DNA of 33,898 bases, taken from NCBI GenBank assembly GCA_002790365.1, contig PFVA01000086.1, forward strand, positions 1 to 33,898, read 5' to 3'. Below, one piece after another: positions 19,819 through 28,078 of this stretch. The position numbers and the translations under genes are program-made. The first letter of the stretch is position 1; every line of letters starts with the position of its first letter. The stretch is from Ignavibacteriales bacterium CG_4_9_14_3_um_filter_30_11 (GTDB taxonomy: Bacteria; Bacteroidota; Ignavibacteria; Ignavibacteriales; Ignavibacteriaceae). The notes under the pieces are model-generated. The model did no database searches. It was not told the origin of the DNA and worked only from the letters and a program-made list of their open reading frames with translations.

Positions 19819-20562
19819 TTATAATTTTAACTGGATATTATCCAAATTATTTTTTGTAAAAATATTAATAATTTTTTCTACTATTTTTTGTTGTCTGCTT
19901 CTTCTATCTTCTGAGCCTAGCTCCTTCCATTCTTCCAAAAGATTTATGGAATCTAAAAATGTTTCCTTTCCCTCTTTCATTAAATATATATTTTCAGATA
20001 AATAAATAGCATCACTAATATTTTTAGTATTTATAAGAAAAGAGACATCATATTTTTTTGAAATTGATTTAATCATATCAAATAATTCAAATTTAGTTTC
20101 GTCATCCATTACACAAAATGAATTATCAATTAAAATTAGGATTGAATTAAAAACTAAAGCCCTTGCAATTGATATTCTAAATCTAAAGCCTAAACTATTA
20201 TTATCAGAAAAATGTTTTTCATATCCATTCAGTCCAACATCATTTATGATTTGTAGAATATTATTTTCTATTTTGTTAGATAAATGTGTAGAATTTTCCA
20301 AAACATATTTAATATTATCTTCTACATTTAACCATGGAAACGAAGCTGGATCGGTTGGGATATATACAGCAGTTTCCATCTCATCTGAAAACTTAATTTC
20401 ACCATCAATATTATCTATAACTCTACCAATTATTTTTAACAATTTTGAAGCTGAATCATCAAAACAAACAATGCTATTTATTGAATTTATTTTGCAATTA
20501 ATATCAGAATTAAATTCTTTAATTACATTTTCATAATTCAAGTTATTTAATTTCATTCCCAT
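19819..20562 (-). CDS. TauB/SsuB-like ABC ATPase homologue with degenerate catalytic motifs (pseudo-ATPase)
   Basis: The listed ORF runs to 20634, but the ATG at 20562 lies just after the permease stop (GAATAATTATGGGAATG) and is the more likely start. Nucleotide-binding-domain framework recognisable: [16 protein letters not shown]...[14 protein letters not shown]...[73 protein letters not shown]. No GxxGxGKS/T, no LSGGQ, no Walker B Glu, no switch His. Confidence 0.82.
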   Translation of the reverse strand: MGMKLNNLNYENVIKEFNSDINCKINSINSIVCFDDSASKLLKIIGRVIDNIDGEIKFSDEMETAVYIPTDPASFPWLNVEDNIKYVLENSTHLSNKIENNILQIINDVGLNGYEKHFSDNNSLGFRFRISIARALVFNSILILIDNSFCVMDDETKFELFDMIKSISKKYDVSFLINTKNISDAIYLSENIYLMKEGKETFLDSINLLEEWKELGSEDRRSRQQKIVEKIINIFTKNNLDNIQLKL

Positions 20563-20564
20563 AA

Positions 20565-21317
20565 TTATTCCCAATGGACAAATCGATTGAACACAATTTG
20601 AATTATATACTGAAAAATTATGATTAGTACACAAATGACTATAGTTGTAAGAAATAAAGAATAAAGGTCCTTTAGAATTAATGAACTATGTAAAACACTC
20701 CCTAAACCGTTAGTGTTCTGAATAAATTCAAATACTAATAATATCCCCCAAGTTTTGATATTCAAAACTAAAATAATTTTTTCCATTGAGGGAAGAATTT
20801 GTTTAAAATTTATTTCAGTAACTATTTTATTTTTATTAATGCCTAAAGATTTAGCTGAATTGAAATATGCATTTGATAATGTTTTGTTTATATCAATTAA
20901 TTGCAGAGAGATATAACCAAGACTTATAAACGCTAAAAATAAATATTCAATATAAATTGATTGAGGAAGCCAAAAGATTAAAAAGATAGAAAAGATAAAA
21001 ATTGGTACAAAAGAACCAGGTTTGGAAATTGCTTGTAATAAATCACTAAAGAGATTCTGAGTTAGCAAGTAATATCTCAAAAAATAAACTGAAAAAATGG
21101 ATGCAATTATTCCAAAGGTTATTGCTCCTATTGAGTATAATAAATTAGGGATTAATTGGTAATCAGAGATAATATCATTAAATGATTCTAAGAGAATAAT
21201 TGGTCGGGGGAGAATATTATTGCCAGAAAAAATAAACTGAAATAAAATTATCCAAATAATCAAAAAAGAGACTATAATCTTAAATGGTTTTTTGTAAATA
21301 ATTTTATTTAGAGACAT
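20565..21317 (-). CDS. ABC transporter permease, TauC/SsuC-type (nitrate/sulfonate/taurine family)
   Basis: Polytopic; EAA-loop-like NAYFNSAKSLGINKNKIVTEINFKQILPSMEKIILVLNIKTWGILLVFEFIQNTNGLGSVLHSS; ends HWE. Confidence 0.82.
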   Translation of the reverse strand: MSLNKIIYKKPFKIIVSFLIIWIILFQFIFSGNNILPRPIILLESFNDIISDYQLIPNLLYSIGAITFGIIASIFSVYFLRYYLLTQNLFSDLLQAISKPGSFVPIFIFSIFLIFWLPQSIYIEYLFLAFISLGYISLQLIDINKTLSNAYFNSAKSLGINKNKIVTEINFKQILPSMEKIILVLNIKTWGILLVFEFIQNTNGLGSVLHSSLILKDLYSLFLTTIVICVLIIIFQYIIQIVFNRFVHWE

Positions 21318-21407
21318 ATATTATTAATGAAGAATAATCAAACAAAATTGATAAATGAAATATATTGATATGAAGCGGGTAATTCAATAAAAGAATTTAT
21401 AGGATTT

Positions 21408-22064
21408 CTAACCAGCTGCTAATTCTAACAAAAAAGGATTACTCCTTTTCTCTTCTCCTATTGTAGAAGTTTCACCGTGACCGGGATAGATTGTAACACT
21501 ATTTTTAAGGGGTAATAATTTATTTTTTATTGAAGTAAATAATGTTTCAGTATCAGCACCCCAAAGGTCTGTCCGTCCAATACTTCCTTTGAACAACACA
21601 TCCCCTGTTATACATAAGTTTTCTGTCTCAAAATAAAAACACATTTCTCCTGGAGTATGCCCAGGCGTAAATAAAGGTTTAATTACTGAACCATTAAGCA
21701 CAAAATTATTATTATCATTTATCAATTTATCAGGCTCAGGCGGTTTGTTAATTTCAATACCCACTATTGACATTTGTTTGTCATAATTTTGTAATAATAG
21801 AAGGTCTTTTTCCGGAATTAGATATTCAACATCGAAGTTAGTTTTAATAAAATTGCAACCTAAAATATGATCTATGTGACAATGAGTGTTGATCATCTTC
21901 TTTAGAATAATTTTTTCTTTGTCAATGAAATCTTTGAATTCTTTTTCTTCATTATCATTAGACATTCCCGGATCAAAAACAAATCCTTCTTTATTGGTAT
22001 CTGACCAAAGCACTAGAGTATTTTCTGAAAAAGGATTATATGTAAAAGATTTTATTTTTATCAT
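21408..22064 (-). CDS. MBL-fold metallo-hydrolase (glyoxalase II-like)
   Basis: NTHCHIDHILG (THxHxDH), FTPGHTPGEMCFYFETENLCITGDVLFKGSIGRTD, YPGHGETSTIGEEKRSNPFL. Confidence 0.93.
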   Translation of the reverse strand: MIKIKSFTYNPFSENTLVLWSDTNKEGFVFDPGMSNDNEEKEFKDFIDKEKIILKKMINTHCHIDHILGCNFIKTNFDVEYLIPEKDLLLLQNYDKQMSIVGIEINKPPEPDKLINDNNNFVLNGSVIKPLFTPGHTPGEMCFYFETENLCITGDVLFKGSIGRTDLWGADTETLFTSIKNKLLPLKNSVTIYPGHGETSTIGEEKRSNPFLLELAAG

Positions 22065-22069
22065 TATAA

Positions 22070-23281
22070 TTATTTCTTAAAATTTCTAGTAATTCTGGAG
22101 TTAAGATTTTTAGTGTAATTTATATAATTACTTTTAGTCTCTTCAATCGAATCTCCACCAAATTTTAGCAAAAAGAATTTAGCCAAAGACCAAGCTAATA
22201 CTGATTCTGCAATTACAGAACAAGCCGGTACAGCAACAAAATCACTTCTTTCCCGTCTTGCATCAACTGATTTCAGGGTTTTTAAATCAACACTTTTAAT
22301 TGGGGTCATTAAAGTTGATATTGGTTTCATCGCACCACGAATAATAATAGGAAGTCCTGTAGAAATTCCACCTTCAATTCCACCTGCTTTATTAGTTTTT
22401 CTGGTTAACTTTTTATTTTTAATTATTATTTCATCATGAACATTGGAACCAAAAGTATCAGCTGAATTAAAACCATAACCTATTTCTACTCCTTTAACAG
22501 CTTGAATTGACATAACGGATTGTGCTATTTCTGCATCAAGTTTTTTGTCATGCTGCATAAAACTTCCCAATCCAACAGGCAACCCAGAAGCAACAACAAT
22601 GAAAGTTCCCCCAAGTGTATCGCCTTTCTTTTTTGCAGATTTAATCTTTTTAATAATTTTTTCTTCATCATTTTTAGTCAAAACTCTAACCTGACTTTTA
22701 TCTGCTTTTTCTGAAAGAACCCAAGCATTAAAATTTTTTTTCAATTTATTTTTAAAAAGATCATTTGTTATTTCTGATGAAGAATATACACCACCAATAC
22801 TTTCAACATAACTTCCAACTAAGATTCCAAATTCTTCTAAAAATTTTCTTGCAATAGAGCAAGCTGCAACTCTAATAGCTGTTTCTCTTGCACTAGATCG
22901 TTCAATAGAATTTCTAATGTCATCAAAATTATATTTTGAAGTGCCGACTAAATCTGCATGACCGGGACGAGGGATTGTTATTTTATCAATTTTAACTTTT
23001 GATTTTTCAACGGACATTTTATCTGTCCAATTTTCCCAATCTAAATTTTTTATTAATAAAGAAATTGGTGACCCTAAAGTTTTGCCAAAATGAATGCCTG
23101 ATAAAATATCAACTTCGTCAGATTCAATCTTCATCCTTCCACCTCTGCCATAGCCTGCCTGTCTTCTTTTAAGATGAAAATCGATATACTTTTTATCAAT
23201 TTTAAAATTAGATGGAAATCCATCAACAATTGCCGTTAATGATTTTCCGTGTGATTCGCCTGCTGTTAAATATCTGATCAT
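22070..23281 (-). CDS. aroC: Chorismate synthase
   Basis: MIRYLTAGESHGKSLTAIVDGFPS; RRQAGYGRGGRMKIESD; PRPGHADLVGTSKYNFDDIRNSIERSSARETA; GGIEGGISTG; DARRERSDFVAVPA. Confidence 0.96.
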   Translation of the reverse strand: MIRYLTAGESHGKSLTAIVDGFPSNFKIDKKYIDFHLKRRQAGYGRGGRMKIESDEVDILSGIHFGKTLGSPISLLIKNLDWENWTDKMSVEKSKVKIDKITIPRPGHADLVGTSKYNFDDIRNSIERSSARETAIRVAACSIARKFLEEFGILVGSYVESIGGVYSSSEITNDLFKNKLKKNFNAWVLSEKADKSQVRVLTKNDEEKIIKKIKSAKKKGDTLGGTFIVVASGLPVGLGSFMQHDKKLDAEIAQSVMSIQAVKGVEIGYGFNSADTFGSNVHDEIIIKNKKLTRKTNKAGGIEGGISTGLPIIIRGAMKPISTLMTPIKSVDLKTLKSVDARRERSDFVAVPACSVIAESVLAWSLAKFFLLKFGGDSIEETKSNYINYTKNLNSRITRNFKK

Positions 23282-23314
23282 TTTTTTTATTTTTTAATAT
23301 TATAATATAAAAAA

Positions 23315-23334
23315 ACGCCCGTAAAAACGGGCGT
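23315..23334 (-). terminator. Rho-independent terminator downstream of htrA
   Basis: ACGCCCGT-TTTT-ACGGGCGT hairpin on the minus strand followed by a run of Ts (TTTTTTTATAT). Confidence 0.85.
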
Positions 23335-23363
23335 AAAAATAAATCTATTTTATAATAAAAATA

Positions 23364-24863
23364 TTATTTACCCGGGACTGCTAAACCTAAAAATCTACTG
23401 TTGCCTTTATCATCAATAACTTTTAATAAAATAGCAGATCCTTTTTTACTATCAATAATTTTTTGGAATTCTTTTACATCTTGTACTTTCTTTTTATCTG
23501 CTTCAACAATAATAAGCCCCTTAATTAGATTTTGATCACCGGCTATACTGTAAGGTTTTACATCAGAAATTATTATGCCTGAATCAATATTAAATATACT
23601 TTTATCATTATTAGATAAATTCTGAACTGTCAATCCAATATCATCGAGGGATACTTCTGCAGGATTTCCATCAGTCGATTCATCACTGCTGCCACCATTT
23701 TTTACAGTTTTAATTTCTGGTTCATCATTTAAAGCTTTTAGCTTAACACTTTTAGTAATTGTTTTACCTTCCCTAAAAATTGTCAGTTTAACTGTTGTTC
23801 CTGCTGTCTTAGTTGCAATATAAGTTTGAAGTGTATTTGGTTCATCAACAACTTTATCATCAACTTTTAATATTACATCACCTTCTTTTATATCTGCAGC
23901 TTCTGCTGATCCACCCTTAACAAGTTTTTGAACAAGTATTCCGTGTGGAGCAGCCAAACCAATAGATTTTGCAATAGCATCATCTACTTCACTTATTTCC
24001 ACTCCAATATAACCTCTTGTGACTTTTCCATTTGCAATTAATTCTTTAGTTACAGCTTTTACTAAATTTATAGGAATAGCAAACCCGTACCCAATGTAAG
24101 TTCCGCCACCTGAAGCGGCAATTGCTGTATTTATTCCAATCACAGATCCGGAAAGATCAACTAATGCGCCACCACTGTTACCTGGGTTTATAGCTGCATC
24201 TGTCTGAATATAATTTTCAATACCATATCTGTCTTTTATCAAACCTAATTGACCTCTGCCAATTGCACTAACAATGCCTGCAGTAACTGTTGAAGTTAAA
24301 GATAAAGGATTACCAATTGCCATTACCCATTGACCAACTTTTACTTCGTCAGAATTACCTAAAAATGCAACTGATAAATCTTTTGCATTAATTTTTATAA
24401 CTGCAAGATCTGTAAGAGGGTCTGTACCAATTACTTTTGCCGAAAATGTTCTTTTATCACCAAGTCCTACAGTAACTTTTGAAGCGTTTTTAACCACATG
24501 ATTATTTGTAACTATATATCCATCCGGTGAAATTATAATACCACTACCTGAACCTTTTTGTTCTTTTGGCATATTATTAAAAAGATCAAATGGAATAATC
24601 AAATTTTCGTGAGGATTATTTGTCCTTTTAGATACTACTTCGATTTGAACTATTTGAGGTGTAACTTTTTCAGCAACTTCAATAAAGGCTTTACTAAATG
24701 AACTTGCATTAGCATCTAAAGAAACAGGAGCTTTATTTGTCCCTAATGCAACATCAGCATAACTTGGTTTTATATCTCCATAACCCGTTACAAGTAAAGC
24801 ACCCATAAAAATACCTAATACAATTAGAGTGGTTGCACCTACAATACTTTTAAGTTTTATCAT
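23364..24863 (-). CDS. htrA: Do/DegP-type periplasmic serine protease with two PDZ domains
   Basis: Catalytic triad contexts IVTNNHVV, LTDLAVIKI, NPGNSGGALVDLSG; PDZ segments GYIGVEISEVDDAIAKSIGL...GDVILKVDDKVVDEP. Confidence 0.95.
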   Translation of the reverse strand: MIKLKSIVGATTLIVLGIFMGALLVTGYGDIKPSYADVALGTNKAPVSLDANASSFSKAFIEVAEKVTPQIVQIEVVSKRTNNPHENLIIPFDLFNNMPKEQKGSGSGIIISPDGYIVTNNHVVKNASKVTVGLGDKRTFSAKVIGTDPLTDLAVIKINAKDLSVAFLGNSDEVKVGQWVMAIGNPLSLTSTVTAGIVSAIGRGQLGLIKDRYGIENYIQTDAAINPGNSGGALVDLSGSVIGINTAIAASGGGTYIGYGFAIPINLVKAVTKELIANGKVTRGYIGVEISEVDDAIAKSIGLAAPHGILVQKLVKGGSAEAADIKEGDVILKVDDKVVDEPNTLQTYIATKTAGTTVKLTIFREGKTITKSVKLKALNDEPEIKTVKNGGSSDESTDGNPAEVSLDDIGLTVQNLSNNDKSIFNIDSGIIISDVKPYSIAGDQNLIKGLIIVEADKKKVQDVKEFQKIIDSKKGSAILLKVIDDKGNSRFLGLAVPGK

Positions 24864-24899
24864 AATCTCCTCATAAAAATTTTTGTTTTTTAAGTATAA

Positions 24900-25640
24900 T
24901 TAATCTATCAGTTTTAATGATTTAAGTCCACTAAAAGAATTTATATGATACTTAAGATATGTTTCCATAAAATATAATGCTTTAGAACTTAAAAATTCAG
25001 CATTATTACTGATTTTTTTGTTGTTTCTTAGACAAACGAAAAAGTTAAAAAGTTCCTGACTGATTTCTGATGTAGTTAAATGACCTGCTTTACAGTTACT
25101 GCAAATCAATCCCAATTCAAAATTAAAAGCCAGTTCTTCATTACCAATATCTTCTCTATTACATATTGAACATTTTTTGAATGAAAATTGATAACCCAAT
25201 TCTTTAATAATAAATAAAAAGAACCTACAAAATATTACACTTGCTAAATCATCTGAATTATTAAATAAATCAAGAATTCTTACTAACCCTTTAAACAACT
25301 TTGAATCTTTTTCATCTTCTCCAGTCAAATTCTGTATCAATTCAATTGAAGAATAAGCATATTTTAATTTACATAAATCACCTTTAACAGCAGTATAATT
25401 TGAAATTAGATCAGCAGAAGAAATAAGCTGCACTTCTCTATTTTTCTTATAATACAAGATAATATCGACTAAATTCAATGGGTCCAAAACAGTACCCACA
25501 TTTGATTTTGATTTTCTGGCACCCTTGGCAATAGCAGAAAGCCTGCCCTCTTCTTCTGTGTACAATGAAACTATTAAACTTGTGTCACTATAGTTTTGTT
25601 TTTTTAGTATTATAGCTTTTGTCTTTATTATTTTATTCAT
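24900..25640 (-). CDS. recO: DNA repair protein RecO
   Basis: KTKAIILKKQNYSDTSLIVSLYTEEEGRLSAIAKGARKSKSN; zinc motif CSICNRE...LICSNCK. Confidence 0.92.
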   Translation of the reverse strand: MNKIIKTKAIILKKQNYSDTSLIVSLYTEEEGRLSAIAKGARKSKSNVGTVLDPLNLVDIILYYKKNREVQLISSADLISNYTAVKGDLCKLKYAYSSIELIQNLTGEDEKDSKLFKGLVRILDLFNNSDDLASVIFCRFFLFIIKELGYQFSFKKCSICNREDIGNEELAFNFELGLICSNCKAGHLTTSEISQELFNFFVCLRNNKKISNNAEFLSSKALYFMETYLKYHINSFSGLKSLKLID

Positions 25641-26646
25641 TAATGAAATTATAGGGATATTCGTATATTTTTTTTTCTGTTATTATCCCTTTAATTAATT
25701 TTGAAGGTGTAACATCAAATGCTGGGGTGTAAGTTTTTAAATTTTTATTAATAAATTTTCTACCATTTATCTCGAATAACTCCTTACCGTTTCTATACTC
25801 AATTTCAATTTTATCACCTGAACTTAGTTTTGAATCTATCGTAGTTGAAGGTGCTACAATATAAAATGGCTTTTTATGATAATGACATAAGACAGCTAAA
25901 TTATATGTCCCGATTTTATTAGCAGTATCACCATTTGCTGCAATTCTGTCAGCACCGACAATAACCAGATCAATATTATCAGAACTAAATAATGAAGCCG
26001 CAGAAGAATCTGTTAAAATTGCAAATGGAATTTTTTCCTTTTCAAGTTCATAAGAAGTTAACCTAGACCCTTGAAGCAATGGTCTGGTTTCATCCGCATA
26101 AACAAAATCTACTAAATTGTTTTTATATGCTTGTTTAATAACATTAAATGCAGTGCCATCACCACCGGTTGCAAATTTACCAGTATTACAATGAGTTAGA
26201 ACAGTAGATTTTTTATGAAAAATACTAAGACCGTTTTTCCCTATCAAATCACATTTATTTTTATCATTATTATGTAATTCAATAGCTTTATTTAAAATAA
26301 CTTTATACAAATCATTTTTAGCGTTAGCATTTTCAAATGATAATTTTATTGTATTTAATGCATAAAATAAATTAACGGCTGTTGGACGAGTATTTTTTAG
26401 TCTTTCATAAGCTTTTAAAAAAATATTTTGGTCTGATGACTTTTTAATAGATAAAGCAAGACCATAGGCTGCCGCAATACCAATTAAAGGTGCACCTCTG
26501 ATTTCCAATTTTTCAATAGCTTTAGCAACTCTTTTGTAGCTTTTAGTTTTAAAATAAATTTCTTCATTTGGTAATTTTGTTTGATCTAAAAATATTAGCT
26601 CATCGTTTTCAAATTTAATTGAAAAATATTCTTTAGAGTTCATCAC
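25633..26646 (-). CDS. mtnA: S-methyl-5-thioribose-1-phosphate isomerase (MtnA / aIF-2B-like)
   Basis: LEIRGAPLIGIAAAYGLAL; LTHCNTGKFATGGDGTAFNVIKQAY; YADETRPLLQGSRLTSYEL; VIVGADRIAANGDTANKIGTYNLAVL. Confidence 0.93.
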   Translation of the reverse strand: MMNSKEYFSIKFENDELIFLDQTKLPNEEIYFKTKSYKRVAKAIEKLEIRGAPLIGIAAAYGLALSIKKSSDQNIFLKAYERLKNTRPTAVNLFYALNTIKLSFENANAKNDLYKVILNKAIELHNNDKNKCDLIGKNGLSIFHKKSTVLTHCNTGKFATGGDGTAFNVIKQAYKNNLVDFVYADETRPLLQGSRLTSYELEKEKIPFAILTDSSAASLFSSDNIDLVIVGADRIAANGDTANKIGTYNLAVLCHYHKKPFYIVAPSTTIDSKLSSGDKIEIEYRNGKELFEINGRKFINKNLKTYTPAFDVTPSKLIKGIITEKKIYEYPYNFINE

Positions 26647-27547
26647 ATTTAGATAAATTTAGGAATTCTCTGTATCTATCATTTACACGAAGATAATCTA
26701 TATCTTCTAATCCTTTTGTACTGAATTGTTCAACACAAAATGAAGCCATTGTGCTGCCATATATTACTGCTCTTTTCATATTGTCAAAACTTAGATCGTG
26801 AGTTTTATGTAAGTAACCGATAAATCCTCCGGCAAAAGTATCACCTGCACCGGTTGGATCATAAATTGATTCAAGTGGATAAGCAGGAGCTGAAAAAATT
26901 GAATCTTTTGAAATTAGTAAAGCTCCGTGTTCCCCTTTTTTAATTATTAATATTTCTGGTCCCATTTCCAATATACTTTTTGCACCTTTAATCAAATTTG
27001 GTTCATTAGCAAGCAATCGTGTTTCTGAATCATTGATTATAAGAATATTTACTTTTTTGAGTAGTTTAATTAGTTCGTTTCTTTGTCCTTCAATCCAATA
27101 ATTCATTGTGTCACAGACAACACACTTAGGAGCTACCATCTGGTCCAAAACACGCATTTGCAATACTGGATCAATATTACCTAAGCATACAAAACTGGCT
27201 TTTTGATATTTCTCGGGTACAATAGGATTAAAATCTTTGAATACATTTAATTCAGTTAAAAGAGTGTCTCTTATATTTAGATCATAGTGGTATTTACCAG
27301 CCCAACGAAATGTACTACCTCCTTTTATTATTTGTAGACCTTCAATATCAATATATTTAGATTCTAATAAATGGATGTATTCTTTTGGAAAATCTTCACC
27401 AACAACTCCGACTAAATAGATGGGAGCCGAAAAATAACTTGCAGCTATTGAAATATAAGTTGCTGCTCCTCCTAATGCATTTTCAATTTTATGGAATGGT
27501 GTACTAACATCATCTAGTCCAAGAGAGCCAACAACAAGTAATCCCAA
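26633..27547 (-). CDS. PfkB-family carbohydrate/nucleoside kinase
   Basis: N-terminal VVGSLGLDDVSTPFHKIENALGGAATYISIAASYF; C-terminal DPTGAGDTFAGGFIGYL; 14-nt overlap with mtnA. Confidence 0.88.
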   Translation of the reverse strand: MGLLVVGSLGLDDVSTPFHKIENALGGAATYISIAASYFSAPIYLVGVVGEDFPKEYIHLLESKYIDIEGLQIIKGGSTFRWAGKYHYDLNIRDTLLTELNVFKDFNPIVPEKYQKASFVCLGNIDPVLQMRVLDQMVAPKCVVCDTMNYWIEGQRNELIKLLKKVNILIINDSETRLLANEPNLIKGAKSILEMGPEILIIKKGEHGALLISKDSIFSAPAYPLESIYDPTGAGDTFAGGFIGYLHKTHDLSFDNMKRAVIYGSTMASFCVEQFSTKGLEDIDYLRVNDRYREFLNLSKCDEL

Positions 27548-27599
27548 AATATTTCTCCAATTTTTAAATTTGTAGACACTAAAAATAAATAATAAGCTG

Positions 27600-28061
27600 T
27601 TAAAAAGTAATTTCTAACAGATCTAAATATTCTTTTTTATTTATATAATAATCTACCAACATTTTTAATGCATCTTTCTGATCTTTCCAAGCAAAAGCAT
27701 TACAAGCTTCTTTATAATCTACCCATTTATAATTACTATGTTCACTACTTAATTGAACATTTGAATTACTTTTAGCCTTTACTGCGAATACAGGTATTTG
27801 ATGAATAGAATCATCCTTTTCAGAGTAAAAAGAATTAACCTTCGGAACCACCCAAAGCTTTTCTATTACAAGATTAGTTTCTTCCTTTACCTCCCTAATT
27901 GCTGATTCAAAAGCCATCTCTCCCTTTTCAATTCTTCCTGTAACCATTTGCCATATTCCAGGATATATTCCATTAATAGAGCGCTTTAGAATTAATGTTT
28001 CCATTCTTGTATCTATAATTCTAAATACATGTACTTCAACTAAATCAGATATTTTATTCAT
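27600..28061 (-). CDS. Nudix hydrolase
   Basis: Nudix box GRIEKGEMAFESAIREVKEETNLVIE. Confidence 0.92.
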   Translation of the reverse strand: MNKISDLVEVHVFRIIDTRMETLILKRSINGIYPGIWQMVTGRIEKGEMAFESAIREVKEETNLVIEKLWVVPKVNSFYSEKDDSIHQIPVFAVKAKSNSNVQLSSEHSNYKWVDYKEACNAFAWKDQKDALKMLVDYYINKKEYLDLLEITF

Positions 28062-28078
28062 AATATTTTTTTATAATT

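Noticed and set aside
20563-20634. N-terminal extension of the pseudo-ATPase ORF (MCTNHNFSVYNSNCVQSICPLGII)
   Set aside because: It overlaps the end of the permease in another frame; the ATG at 20562 just after the permease stop is a better start.
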